Below, piece by piece: positions 11,707 to 23,875 of a DNA stretch of 64,000 bases; the first letter of the stretch is position 1; the number at the start of each line of letters is the position of its first letter. A program made the position numbers and the translations under genes. The stretch comes from Hofstenia miamia (Eukaryota > Xenacoelomorpha > Acoela): NCBI GenBank assembly GCA_004352715.1, contig SCFE01000002.1:2346216-2410215 (forward strand), read 5' to 3'. The notes under the pieces were generated by a model that searched no databases, was not told where the DNA came from, and saw only the letters and a program-made list of their open reading frames with translations.

Positions 11707-14235
11707 TGATTTTACACTATTGATTTGCTCTTCATGCAATTCTTTAGCATTGCATTTAACTTTGGTCAACACTGTCCTTTATTGACTACAAGTCTATTGG
11801 ATGTCATTATGCACTTTTGTTACTATTCTTGCAAATTTAATTTGCTTTTATCGTTTTATTGACTCTTCATGTGATCTTAGTAGTAAATTATACATTTGAT
11901 TAAAATATTCAAGCTTACTTTGGATTTTTTCAGTTGTGGTGTAAACAATGTTCTAGAGGTATTAACTACGGATGGTGATTTGAATGCGAATTATCGATTT
12001 TTACCGACAACGTCACGATATCACATAAGCCATCACTCCAAAACACTATTAAATATACAACGTCTATGTTGTCAATAAACTACGTATCAATCAAATGAAT
12101 ATTTTAATGAATCTTGCTCCTGTCACATCTTATTTGCGTAAATTTTTTTGTTCCTTATTTTTTTCTGATTTTTCGATTTTTCTTGAATGCTTTTAGCAAA
12201 CTTTGAAATAATAGATTATTGAAGTCTGATGAAGTGGTTTGTAGGATGTAGCGATTTTGGTTTTTTGAACTTCAATGCATTTTTGTCAAAAAGCCGTTGT
12301 TTTTTCAATCTCGATTTTTACAAACTTTTCGAAGTTTTTCTTAATTTTTGTAACTGCTTTGCTTTTTCTTCTCGTATGTTGACCCTTTTTGAGATGATTG
12401 TGTTAGCGGCTACGTTACTGGACAATTGAACCTAGTGTCGGAATCGTTCCGATTTATATTTTTTTACTTATTCCATTTTGATTTATGGCCGTTCCTTCGC
12501 AGATCAAAAATACCTTAATTTTGTTTACAAAAGGAGGAAGTTGGAAAAGGTTTGTCTGAATTTCTGCTGTCGGTGATTATCATGTTATCAATTTTTATAA
12601 CCTTGTGTTTCATAGTTCATTGCTAACGCTTTTCTGTATTACTTTAAATATTTACTCTAAAAATATCCAAATGAAATCTGCCCTTGTCTTTGCTTCTGCA
12701 TTAATTTGATTAACAGCTTTTTTATAACTGGAAACCATTAAGGAAAATGCGGGAATTGAAATACAATCTAGTGCAATCAAGGTATGAAATATAGACATTT
12801 TTTCCGGTTGTTAGACATTAATGCAGTATTTTAATTAAAACATATCCTTACCCACTCATATAGTCTAGGATTAACCTAATGCGCTTACTTGATATTGTAA
12901 TATTTTCCCGCCATTTCTTAATTTCCTGTTTGGGAATTGATATGACTATAGTTTGCGATTTGTCATTGCTGATAGACCTTTATCACATTGACGATGACTG
13001 CTGTACGTTACTATCGTAGCTAAAGGACGGGGATATTGGTCGCCACTAATTGGTTGTTAAACAGACGGAAATATCGGTAGTCGTAGTTAGTTGCTCTACT
13101 CAAGAAGCATGGGATTCTTGTGAGTTGCATTCATATCTATAGTGATCTCATATCATCTTCAGATCCTGAAATTTGCGAGGAAATTGAGATGTAGCCATGG
13201 AAATGAGAAAGTAAGCTTCTTTTTCAATGGCTCAATCAATTTATTGTAACATTTGTAACATTGTAAAAATGCTATTTTGTTTACATCGTTAGTGTTTGTT
13301 TGAGCCTTCCGTCATCATCAATGTACGTTGAATTTAGTGCTCCTATCCTGATTGGGAATCAGGATGTTATCATGTGTTTGCTGTTAAATATGAGTGTTTT
13401 ATAGCTTAATGTTGCGAAAAGTACAATGTTGAGAAGTTCACACTTGCGCGCCTTGCTTTGTATGTACGTGGGATACGGCTAGATAGGGGTTTTGGGGTGT
13501 CGGTGCCTTATTTTAAAGTCTGTATAAATTGCAATTGGTACCTAAACCAAAATCATGACTGCGCGCTAACTGCCCCTACAAACTTACCTTAGATATAACG
13601 AAGAATGTAGCTCACTATACAATGGTTTGAAATTCCATTTCTGTAAAATCCATGGTTTGACATTCAGTGTTGAACATGGCATCAGAAATTATTTCAGAAT
13701 CTTTCAAGTTTAGCCATTACTCAACACTTCGCTCACTTAACTTGCTTGCAAAGGCAATTCGCCCTCGGTTTTTATGACAACACTGTAACACCGAAATCGC
13801 GCGAGTCAAAGTACGGAGGATAATCTTGATGTTTCCTTTCATGAGAGTGGTATGAAATGCTCTTCTATGGTTTTATAATATCGGTTTTCATGAATATCAA
13901 GATCTGAAAAATATTTAGCCTTGAAATTCGTGATCGCCAGTTACTTTACTAATAAACCCGGAAGCCGTAAATCGAGAAATTATTTTCCGTTTCATTGCAA
14001 GAAATTCATTTTTACTATTTTCTGACCCCATACTAGGTACACCGATTTCTATTCAAAATTTTATTTAATAAATTTTCATAAAGCAACTACGCAATGATCT
14101 GGTCATCTGTTAAGCGTTTTTTCCATTTCGGACAGTACCCCGTTTCAAATCTTTTACATATTATAACCACATACAAATGTTCTTTCATCACTATTTCAAT
14201 CCGGTGCAGATCTTTTACATTATTTGACATAAAGT
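11707..14235 (+). repeat. 2.5 kb direct duplication, copy A
   Basis: 2,529 bp repeated almost exactly at 14237-16765, the two meeting at a single N (14236). Differences noticed are only isolated substitutions, for example aacagacgg/aatagacgg, atcgagaaat/atcgaaaaat and ttttacata/ttttagata. No gene was recognised inside. A minus-strand frame near 14087-14230 and a Lys-rich minus-strand stretch near 12230-12430 look faintly coding but are short. This is the pattern expected when two haplotype contigs overlap and are joined end to end. Confidence 0.9.
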
Positions 14236-14236
14236 N

Positions 14237-16765
14237 TGATTTTACACTATTGATTTGCTCTTCATGCAATTCTTTAGCATTGCATTTAACTTTGGTCAAC
14301 ACTGTCCTTTATTGACTACAAGTCTATTGGATGTCATTATGCACTTTTGTTACTATTCTTGCAAATTTAATTTGCTTTTATCGTTTTATTGACTCTTCAT
14401 GTGATCTTAGTAGTAAATTATACATTTGATTAAAATATTCAAGCTTACTTTGGATTTTTTCAGTTGTGGTGTAAACAATGTTCTAGAGGTATTAACTACG
14501 GATGGTGATTTGAATGCGAATTATCGATTTTTACCGACAACGTCACGATATCACATAAGCCATCACTCCAAAACACTATTAAATATACAACGTCTATGTT
14601 GTCAATAAACTACGTATCAATCAAATGAATATTTTAATGAATCTTGCTCCTGTCACATCTTATTTGCGTAAATTTTTTTGTTCCTTATTTTTTTCTGATT
14701 TTTCGATTTTTCTTGAATGCTTTTAGCAAACTTTGAAATAATAGATTATTGAAGTCTGATGAAGTGGTTTGTAGGATGTAGCGATTTTGGTTTTTTGAAC
14801 TTCAATGCATTTTTGTCAAAAAGCCGTTGTTTTTTCAATCTCGATTTTTACAAACTTTTCGAAGTTTTTCTTAATTTTTGTAACTGCTTTGCTTTTTCTT
14901 CTCGTATGTTGACCCTTTTTGAGATGATTGTGTTAGCGGCTACGTTACTGGACAATTGAACCTAGTGTCGGAATCGTTCCGATTTATATTTTTTTACTTA
15001 TTCCATTTTGATTTATGGCCGTTCCTTCGCAGATCAAAAATACCTTAATTTTGTTTACAAAAGGAGGAAGTTGGAAAAGGTTTGTCTGAATTTCTGCTGT
15101 CGGTGATTATCATGTTATCAATTTTTATAACCTTGTGTTTCATAGTTCATTGCTAACGCTTTTCTGTATTACTTTAAATATTTACTCTAAAAATATCCAA
15201 ATGAAATCTGCCCTTGTCTTTGCTTCTGCATTAATTTGATTAACAGCTTTTTTATAACTGGAAACCATTAAGGAAAATGCGGGAATTGAAATACAATCTA
15301 GTGCAATCAAGGTATGAAATATAGACATTTTTTCCGGTTGTTAGACATTAATGCAGTATTTTAATTAAAACATATCCTTACCCACTCATATAGTCTAGGA
15401 TTAACCTAATGCGCTTACTTGATATTGTAATATTTTCCCGCCATTTCTTAATTTCCTGTTTGGGAATTGATATGACTATAGTTTGCGATTTGTCATTGCT
15501 GATAGACCTTTATCACATTGACGATGACTGCTGTACGTTACTATCGTAGCTAAAGGACGGGGATATTGGTCGCCACTAATTGGTTGTTAAATAGACGGAA
15601 ATATCGGTAGTCGTAGTTAGTTGCTCTACTCAAGAAGCATGGGATTCTTGTGAGTTGCATTCATATCTATAGTGATCTCATATCATCTTCAGATCCTGAA
15701 ATTTGCGAGGAAATTGAGATGTAGCCATGGAAATGAGAAAGTAAGCTTCTTTTTCAATGGCTCAATCAATTTATTGTAACATTTGTAACATTGTAAAAAT
15801 GCTATTTTGTTTACATCGTTAGTGTTTGTTTGAGCCTTCCGTCATCATCAATGTACGTTGAATTTAGTGCTCCTATCCTGATTGGGAATCAGGATGTTAT
15901 CATGTGTTTGCTGTTAAATATGAGTGTTTTATAGCTTAATGTTGCGAAAAGTACAATGTTGAGAAGTTCACACTTGCGCGCCTTGCTTTGTATGTACGTG
16001 GGATACGGCTAGATAGGGGTTTTGGGGTGTCGGTGCCTTATTTTAAAGTCTGTATAAATTGCAATTGGTACCTAAACCAAAATCATGACTGCGCGCTAAC
16101 TGCCCCTACAAACTTACCTTAGATATAACGAAGAATGTAGCTCACTATACAATGGTTTGAAATTCCATTTCTGTAAAATCCATGGTTTGACATTCAGTGT
16201 TGAACATGGCATCAGAAATTATTTCAGAATCTTTCAAGTTTAGCCATTACTCAACACTTCGCTCACTTAACTTGCTTGCAAAGGCAATTCGCCCTCGGTT
16301 TTTATGACAACACTGTAACACCGAAATCGCGCGAGTCAAAGTACGGAGGATAATCTTGATGTTTCCTTTCATGAGAGTGGTATGAAATGCTCTTCTATGG
16401 TTTTATAATATCGGTTTTCATGAATATCAAGATCTGAAAAATATTTAGCCTTGAAATTCGTGATCGCCAGTTACTTTACTAATAAACCCGGAAGCCGTAA
16501 ATCGAAAAATTATTTTCCGTTTCATTGCAAGAAATTCATTTTTACTATTTTCTGACCCCATACTAGGTACACCGATTTCTATTCAAAATTTTATTTAATA
16601 AATTTTCATAAAGCAACTACGCAATGATCTGGTCATCTGTTAAGCGTTTTTTCCATTTCGGACAGTACCCCGTTTCAAATCTTTTAGATATTATAACCAC
16701 ATACAAATGTTCTTTCATCACTATTTCAATCCGGTGCAGATCTTTTACATTATTTGACATAAAGT
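14237..16765 (+). repeat. 2.5 kb direct duplication, copy B
   Basis: Second copy, offset 2,530 bp from copy A. It runs directly into unique sequence at 16766, whereas copy A begins in unique sequence at 11706, so together they look like the two overlapping ends of neighbouring contigs. Confidence 0.9.
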
Positions 16766-17184
16766 TTAAATGTTTTAATTTGATTTGTGTGTGCGGATTC
16801 CCTAAATTTTCTTATATAACTTAGTGTCTGTGTTATTTCCATCTGTAGTGATAAGACTCAAACCGAGGTTAAATTTATTATCAGTTTAAATTTGTCTTAA
16901 TTTCAAATAGGTTATTAACTTATAGCTAACCTGGTTAATCTGATTACTCTCTATTAAGCTTCCTTTGCTATGTTTCAACTGTAGAATATAAGAGCTTATT
17001 TTAATAGCTTTCGTTTTATTTAACTGCACCCTGAAATATATTTTCATATTAAATTTCTTGTTCCTCATCTTTCCTAATTTTCTAAATAACATCCGCTTTT
17101 GAAGAATATCTATAAACCATTTTAATCAAAAATGTGATTTCCGAGGTTTACATAACCTGGATAGGTCACAAATCTGCCTTTGTT
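16766..17184. other. non-coding sequence, nothing recognised
   Basis: AT-rich with no supported feature; the 68-codon minus-strand frame here has no motif. Confidence 0.5.
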
Positions 17185-17188
17185 TTAA

Positions 17189-17710
17189 CCATACCCGACC
17201 ATCTATTTAGGGGTTGGGTACCCACTCCTATTATCTTCCGAATTAATGGTGCAAACAGCATATTGGGTATATAACTAGACCATGATGTCAACTTTTCATT
17301 TCTGGTACAAAGTTCACATTACTGGGATCACGTCAGCTTTTTTGCTGACATCAGCAAAAATAGCGATTTTTACTTGAAAATTGGAGATTTTTTCATTTCT
17401 ATCATACACCCAGGGGTATCTCGCTATGCGTTTATTGTACAGAAATCGGTTCGAAATTACATGAAAGTGTCAAAATTTTAACCACCTCCAAAAAATGTGC
17501 AACCATTTCTATGAGCTGTATTTTAGCATTTTCATTAAGTAGCTCCAACAGAATGTTCGTATTTTCTGTAGTACACATCGACATCACCTAAAATTTAACA
17601 GAAATGTGCTTTATAGATAAATATTAAAATTCAGAAAATTTCAAGCAAAAATATTAATTTTTCCCAGAATTATGCATAAAATAAGTTTTACCCACCCCTA
17701 CTGAATCGGG
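17189..17710. mobile_element. TTAA-flanked piggyBac-like MITE
   Basis: Flanked by TTAA (17185-17188 and 17711-17714). The right end, read inverted, begins CCCGATTCAGTAGGGGTGGG; the left begins CCATACCCGACCATCTATTT and goes on AGGGGTTGGGTA, so the ends match with an indel and some mismatches. It is 522 bp and non-coding. A CC(C) start after TTAA fits piggyBac-type termini. The divergence suggests an older insertion. Confidence 0.5.
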
Positions 17711-17714
17711 TTAA

Positions 17715-18701
17715 ATCAAAATATAAAATATTAATTGAGGAATTCGTCCAAATGACAAAACGAAATGCTTTATAAATATGTTCGCTGTGGGGTATCGCTT
17801 GCCACGAAGGGCAACCAAAGGCATTTTTCGGGGCAATGAGAAAAGATACTTGAGGATTGTTAAAATATAAACAGTGCTAGTTGGCAATCAGAAACGACTT
17901 CAATCATTCGTCTACTGACAAAATTATTCTGAGGAACTGAAATACGTTTGTTTTGAAGAACACAAGGCTGAATTAATAAAATACTGTTAAATATGAATTG
18001 TCCATATTTTTAACTACTGCTATAAAAAGTTTTCGACATTCGTCATTAATAGATATCTCAATCAATCATTAAGGATTTTAATCACAGTCTGTTTAATTAG
18101 AACCATAAGGTATGACAAACTATTTTCTTGTGTTCATCCTCATGTAAAGAAGCAAATGGTTGTTATTTGAGATGGAAACTCAACAGTTTGGGATCATACT
18201 TTTTTAATCGGTCTTGTTCACTGTATTTTAAACGTTGCATTTTTAAGTAAGTAAATTCAAAGTAAATTCCAACCCTTTTACCTTTAAATACTTTTCTTTG
18301 TATTATTCAACATATTTACAATTTTATTTTCATGGTTGAAAATTATTTATGTTCTCGTTTAATAGCTAATCAATCTCACAAATATTTATGTTTAATTTAT
18401 GGGCCATTCGTTGTATATTATTTAGAGTTTTCAGTTATTGTACGTCTTATCATTCTGGTATTTTCATTAAATGAGAATCGTCTCCTTCAGGTGCAATTCT
18501 TTTTTTGAAAAAAATTTAAACTATTTTTCAACATAAGCTTTGATATCACGCCTTCCAAGTTTTTATCTTTTCTCTGATTAAAGAATTTCTGTTTTCTATT
18601 ATTGAGAAATCGAAGTAGTAATATGACAGTTATGAGTAAATATTTTATTTGTGTTGATATAACGCTTACTATCTGATGTATGTAATTTTATTCTGTTTAA
18701 G
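17715..18701. other. sequence upstream of the first recognised cic exon
   Basis: AT-rich until about 18700. If the ATG at 18725 is the true start this would be the promoter region; otherwise it is intron. I found no TATA/initiator pair that decides it. Confidence 0.4.
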
Positions 18702-18880
18702 TTTTACGCGCATTAAGCGCGCCCATGTGCTCCCAGCCGCCTCCATCTATGTGGGACTCTGATGTCACAGACGATGAAGCGCCACTCTCCTCAGCCATGT
18801 TGATATTAGCATTCGATGCTGACACCAAACTTTTTTACCCTGGCCGCATTATTTCCACTATGTCAGATGGCAGTGTACAG
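18702..18880 (+). CDS. cic: capicua long-isoform exon (first Tudor-like half)
   Basis: First cic exon recognised. It reads 59 complete codons after two bases that complete a split codon; the acceptor is ...tttaag at 18701 and the donor CAG|gtacga ends at 18880. The translation contains WDSDVTDDEAP and then LILAFDADTKLFYPGRIIS, a beta-rich stretch that matches the start of the DUF4819/Tudor-like region found only in the long (CIC-L) isoform. It joins the exon at 22592 in phase 0. An in-frame TAA at 18698-18700 lies just before the acceptor, so the ATG at 18725 could instead be the real start if transcription begins here; its -3 base is C, a weak context, which makes me prefer an internal exon with earlier exons upstream or outside the window. 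The reading frame to 19090 past the donor is intronic. Confidence 0.75.
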
Positions 18881-20100
18881 GTACGATCATTAACAATGAT
18901 TTGTCAAATTTTATATTCAAAGTTATCCCATCACAAATTAGCCCATATAAGATTGTATATTTATGGAATTTTTATTTACAACTTTTCATTCTCGTCAATT
19001 TTCGGTTTATTCCCTTTTACTTGCTCAAATGTTCGTCGAGTCATTTATTGTAAGTGCCTTATCGAGAATATATCTCGGTCTTTGCTCTAACGCCTTGAAA
19101 TCCTTATCATATCTGTTCTTTCAAGTGCTAATGCATCATGGCTGAAAGCTGGTCAACATAAGATTTCCAAAATTATTATTGAAATTGGATAGTCAATAGA
19201 ATAAGTTCTTGGTCAATTGAAAACAGGATTGAAAAACGCATTTTTAAGAAAAAGAACACAACGCTTTAAACATGTTTTTTACTCAAAAAAAATTCCGGAG
19301 ATTTTAAAAGTGCGTCTTCTCAATAATTTCGAATTTAAGAATTATGAGCAGAAATTAATGCTAGATTAGTTTGATGCATTGTATAAAATTGAGAATATTT
19401 AATTTAGTAAATTCAAATTATGAAAGTTGAAATCAGAGAAATGCACTAAAAATAATACTGAAAAAATAAATGTTCCAACCGCTTTTCTGTTATATTTGAA
19501 AAAATCTGTAAAAACAGTTTGAAAAACCACGTGTTTTAATTTTTTTTCAAAGGTTTTTCAGTGTATCCAGATAAAAAATATTGAATTTTTGCAGTGTGTG
19601 ATTTCGTAATCTCATTTTGATATTAGTCAGCCTATCTCCGATTTTAAGAAAATACTCAAATTGAATCTTTTAACTTCAACAACAGTTTGATGTTTAATAG
19701 GATGCAGTAAGACGCATAGGATTTAAGATAGACTTTCTAACTAGCGGCATGGAAATTTTACAAAACATTAGTTTTTCAATATTGAACATTAAATGGGAGA
19801 ATATAATCAGTAAGAAAACTCTTATGCATCTACTCTGAAAGACGTAGCATTTTAATGGAATAAAGATGCACAATATACATTTTCCTGTAATGCTCTTACA
19901 AAGTAGAATATTAAATAATTTTTCCACGTGAATTTAAATGACATAAATTGTCTAAATGCAAAACAAACTTTCTACATTTTTTCGTAAAGGGAAATTTTAA
20001 TTTTACCAATGCCACAGAAAATTATGTAATCAGTATGTGTTTGTAGTAGGATATGAGAATTTATAAGGAAATAAAATATTTGTAAAGTAAAACTTTCTCA

Positions 20101-20359
20101 TCGGATATTGATTAAATGTCACTATGAGAACAGCATTGATTGGAGAAAACGTTATTGACACAGGTTTCTTCGGTCATGATTCACAAGGTTATAACAAAGC
20201 TTCACACATGTGAGTGATGNNNNNNNNNNNNNNNNNNNNNTCGGATATTGATTAAATGTCACTATGAGAACAGCATTGATTGGAGAAAACGTTAATGACA
20301 CAGGTTTCTTCGGTCATGATTCACAAGGTTATAACAAAGCTTCACACATGTGAGTGATG
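20101..20359 (+). repeat. 119 bp direct duplication around an N run
   Basis: 20101-20219 recurs at 20241-20359 with one substitution seen (gttattgaca/gttaatgaca), separated by 21 Ns. This is typical of a contig overlap that was not collapsed when a gap was inserted. Confidence 0.9.
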
Positions 20360-21934
20360 ATTTGCAGCGGCAGTGTTGTATAAAGAATGAGGTTTCAGTG
20401 CTCTTTAACTGTAACTGAACATTTTACTATTATGACATCCACTCCAATACTAAGTAGATTGTTACATCATGTTGGAAAAACCGTGGGGCTGAATGTGATC
20501 TAACCACAAGTGTTTTATATATGATTTGTAGTTTTATCAACTAACCATGTTGTAAAGTTTCGTTTTTGTGGTCATGAAATGTACATGCTTATAGTGGTGT
20601 TTGTATCATTCATCAACCCAGATCTATATTCAAAACCCAATTATGGGCGTGGTCTGTAGATGGTTTTGATCATATATCTTTCTAAATTTTTGGATTGGAT
20701 TGTGTGAAATAATAATGCTTAAAAATAAATATAAATGCGTTAGGTCCATTTGTCAAACTAATGATTGGTTTATTAAAATACATTATGTATACGCTTTTGC
20801 AAAAAAATGATATATTGTTAGTGTCAGCTTTTTTATTTCAGTACATTTGCTTTTTCGTATGATTATCTAATTTTACTAATTAATCCATTTTATGTTTATT
20901 TACAAACGCCTTTATGAATAATTGCAATGAAGCAAAAAATCGAAGTATTGCAATTATAGTTGAGTCATGCTTGGGTCATATTTTGACACAACTATAATTG
21001 GGTCCGGCGAATCATATCTTGTACCATTTGCAGCACTGATATATTATATAGCGCGCTCATGCGATATAAAAATTGCTTTTGGAGTTGAGTAGACTGTGTA
21101 GCATGATAATTTTATCCACAGTATTCAATATAGTTCTAATGGAAAATTTCAAATTAGTTTTGGCATCAAAGTGATTAGCAGCTTTTTTGTGAACTCGACA
21201 CATCTATCATTGCATAAAAGTCTCTATGTCACACTAAAATTTGCACTAGCAAGTTGCCAATAAAATTCTCATTATTGGTAGTTAATTATTAATCCTCAAT
21301 GTTTTGGTTTAGACTTCGAAGAAACTCCTTTTCAATACTAGTACATTTTTGCATTTCAAAAAGTTTTTTAATTTAGAATTCTTATGCTTGTATGATTTTA
21401 ATTTATTACAGCACGGTTTAGAAGACATGCTTGATAAAAAAGAAAAAATAGCATGCTGCTAACATTGGCTTTTCCTAATAACAAGTAATAGAATTCGAAG
21501 TTAGATTCAGTAGTTGTTCCAATTGGTTGACTGTTTAACTGAAGCAGTTGGTGTGAAGTTTGGAGGTGAGGAAAGGAGAATTCTATGAAACAAGGGAAGG
21601 AAATCGCATTACTATTAAAACAAAACTTCTATAAGTCAATTGTCAGTGAAATTGTGCAATTGGAATTTCAAGGATTTCTCTTCATTAAATTTGCACTCAT
21701 TGTCAAGGAAGCTGTTTTGTTTGTTTCAGTTAATAGGTTTTGTAATTTTGCACTTCTAAAAATTAAAATCTCCATTGGAATTATTTTATATTTACAGAAT
21801 ACTATTTCCATAATTTCTCTTATGAAAATTAATCAAAACAAATTGATATTTTTCATAATCAACATCTAAACTATATTAATCACACTTATAGTGTTTCATG
21901 AACGTATCTTCCCAGAATACTATGACTCTTAACG

Positions 21935-22211
21935 CAGGCTTTTCCATGGGACATATTTTTCTGTCCCTTCCCAATCCATGCCATTTCAATTTATACCTTT
22001 CCCATCACACGAGATTCCTATTATATATTAATAGCGAATTATGTTCAAATAAAATTATTAAATTTATTAAAGTTTAGGTTTAGTTTCTACTGAATGGAAC
22101 TACATGTAAAATGACCAAATTAACTGATTGTATTAACTTTCAGCCCATCCTATACCATGATACGATTCCAATGGGAATCCGTTGGGAATAACATTCCCAT
22201 GCACAACCCTG
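21935..22211. mobile_element. hAT-like MITE (277 bp)
   Basis: Ends CAGGCTTTTCCATGGGA and, inverted, CAGGGTTGTGCATGGGA. It is flanked by 8 bp target duplications TCTTAACG (21927-21934) and TATTAACG (22212-22219), 7 of 8 matching. An 8 bp duplication and CAG termini are hAT hallmarks. No coding sequence. Confidence 0.65.
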
Positions 22212-22591
22212 TATTAACGAATGATTCAGTTTAAGTAAATGATCTGCACTAACCAGGTCTATGTGATAATTGCTGAAAGCAATGAATTATTGTAATTAAA
22301 ATGACCTTCTTTAAGTATTTCAAAGAATGATCAATAGCTAGTTTCACAGTATGAATATTTATTTTAAAAAAATGAAAATTTGACCGTATTTTTTTCTCAA
22401 ACGAACCCAATGCTTTCCTGAATAATTCTCCTGACATCCATCATTGCACTTGCGTAAACTCCTTTCGAAGACTATTTATGGGAGATATTCATATTATTCA
22501 TCAAATTTTATATTAGTTAGTTTCGCTTTAAGCAAACGCTTGGATTTAAAATTTGACTAAGTTATTAATTTTCGTAAAACTTTGTTTTTAG

Positions 22592-22881
22592 GTTTCATTA
22601 AACAATGGACGATCTTTGCGCTATGCCGCACTTTCTAGAGATTTAATAGTGGATTCGCCAGTGGTTGCGGGTCGACCACTGCAGGCCAACGAGGAAGTGG
22701 CCGTTCTCATTAATCCCACCGCCCGGTTATTTGTGCCTGGTCGTGTAATCACTCAAATTAACCAAGACACATATATTGTAACGCATTCATTTGCAACCAG
22801 TAAAGAATCGAAACATATCCAAGATTTGCGTCGCTTACGGTCTCCTTGGTCCTCTTCATCTCCACAATGTCCTCTTAAGAG
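22592..22881 (+). CDS. cic: capicua long-isoform exon (second Tudor-like half)
   Basis: Acceptor tttttag ends at 22591 and the donor AAGAG|gtagga follows 22881. The exon is 290 nt, starting in phase 0 and ending with two bases of a codon. It encodes VSLNNGRSLRYAALSRD, then VAVLINPTARLFVPGRVITQ, then IQDLRRLRSPW, which matches the end of the CIC-L N-terminal domain, where vertebrate proteins have an LRLLRPPW-type motif. LFVPGRVIT echoes LFYPGRIIS in the previous exon, so the domain looks like two related small barrels in tandem. The exon ends in CPLK plus a split Arg codon that continues as a run of arginines in the exon at 36425. A second copy of nearly the whole exon lies at 23876-24148. Confidence 0.85.
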
Positions 22882-23456
22882 GTAGGAAGACATTCCTTAC
22901 TATTTCTCAGTTCGCCAATTGTTTTAACATGCTTTTCTATAGTCTAACTTTAAAGAAGATTATTCCATGATATTCAGTACATTTGTTTATAAAAAGCTAA
23001 ATTTATTTTTATTAAGATTATGTCGAAAGCACAAATAATTTTGAATTATTTGTTCTGACAACGATTTATAAAATCCCTCCCATATATTATACAATTGCTG
23101 CAGCCGTTGGCATATCCAGGGGCATTGTTGAATGTCCCTCTTCAATTTTCAATTAATATTAACATATTCTACAAATATTATTTAGAAATTAAAAACTAAA
23201 ATGGTAGAATGCATTGTAAGTGTTATTTTTTGCTTTGTTTTCACAGCTTTTGGGTTCCAGCTTTTTAGTTTTTTCCCATAGTTCTGGGCCGGAATAAAGA
23301 ACCTCTCAATAATATCAAATTGCTATTAATCCCCTCATTATTTAATCGATTCAAATTCTGCAATCATGTTGGTATAGAATTGATTGCAACCGTCATGTTC
23401 ATAAATCTAGACCACCATGAAGTTGTTTGCTTACCGTTGCCTAATATAGTTTAATT
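22609..23456 (+). repeat. 848 bp direct duplication, copy A (contains most of a cic exon)
   Basis: Matches 23876-24723 at an offset of 1,267 bp, with no difference found over the exon. Copy A includes the end of the acceptor-bearing exon and 575 bp of following intron. Confidence 0.9.
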
Positions 23457-23875
23457 TTTTTATGACGCAACTTTGTTGACAAAGGCTTTTTTTGGCAATT
23501 GTATAGATTGATACACATCCACTTAATGACTAGAAGTCATAAAGGGTTAGCATAGAATACATTTATAATAGTGCATTACTGGTCATTTAAAGATACGTGT
23601 GGGCGGAAAATTTATTGCTAATACCGTATCACATGCATCTGTCAGTAAATTATCTTAACACGATTAAACCTTAAATCATATTTGGTCATTTCGTTTTGAG
23701 AATGCCTTTGCAAATTATTGACTATTTGTTTACATACTTTCAGCAGTATAAAGCATTACAGAAATTTTTCGATTAAATCTAATTTCAAGAAATTGGAATT
23801 TTAGGGGTTGAAATGCATTTACATTAATATAAATATAGTCGACTTAGTTATCCCACGTACGTATCAGAGGTTCAN

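Larger units (their letters stand above)
18881..22591 (+). other. cic: cic intron between the two Tudor-like exons
   Basis: A 3.7 kb phase-0 intron. It contains a 119 bp duplication around a short N run (20101-20359) and a hAT-like MITE (21935-22211). The rest is AT-rich with no supported feature. Confidence 0.7.

Noticed and set aside
14087-14302. 71-codon minus-strand frame with KRFETGYCPKWKKR
   Set aside because: It spans the N at the duplication junction. The part outside the N is short and matches no family I know.
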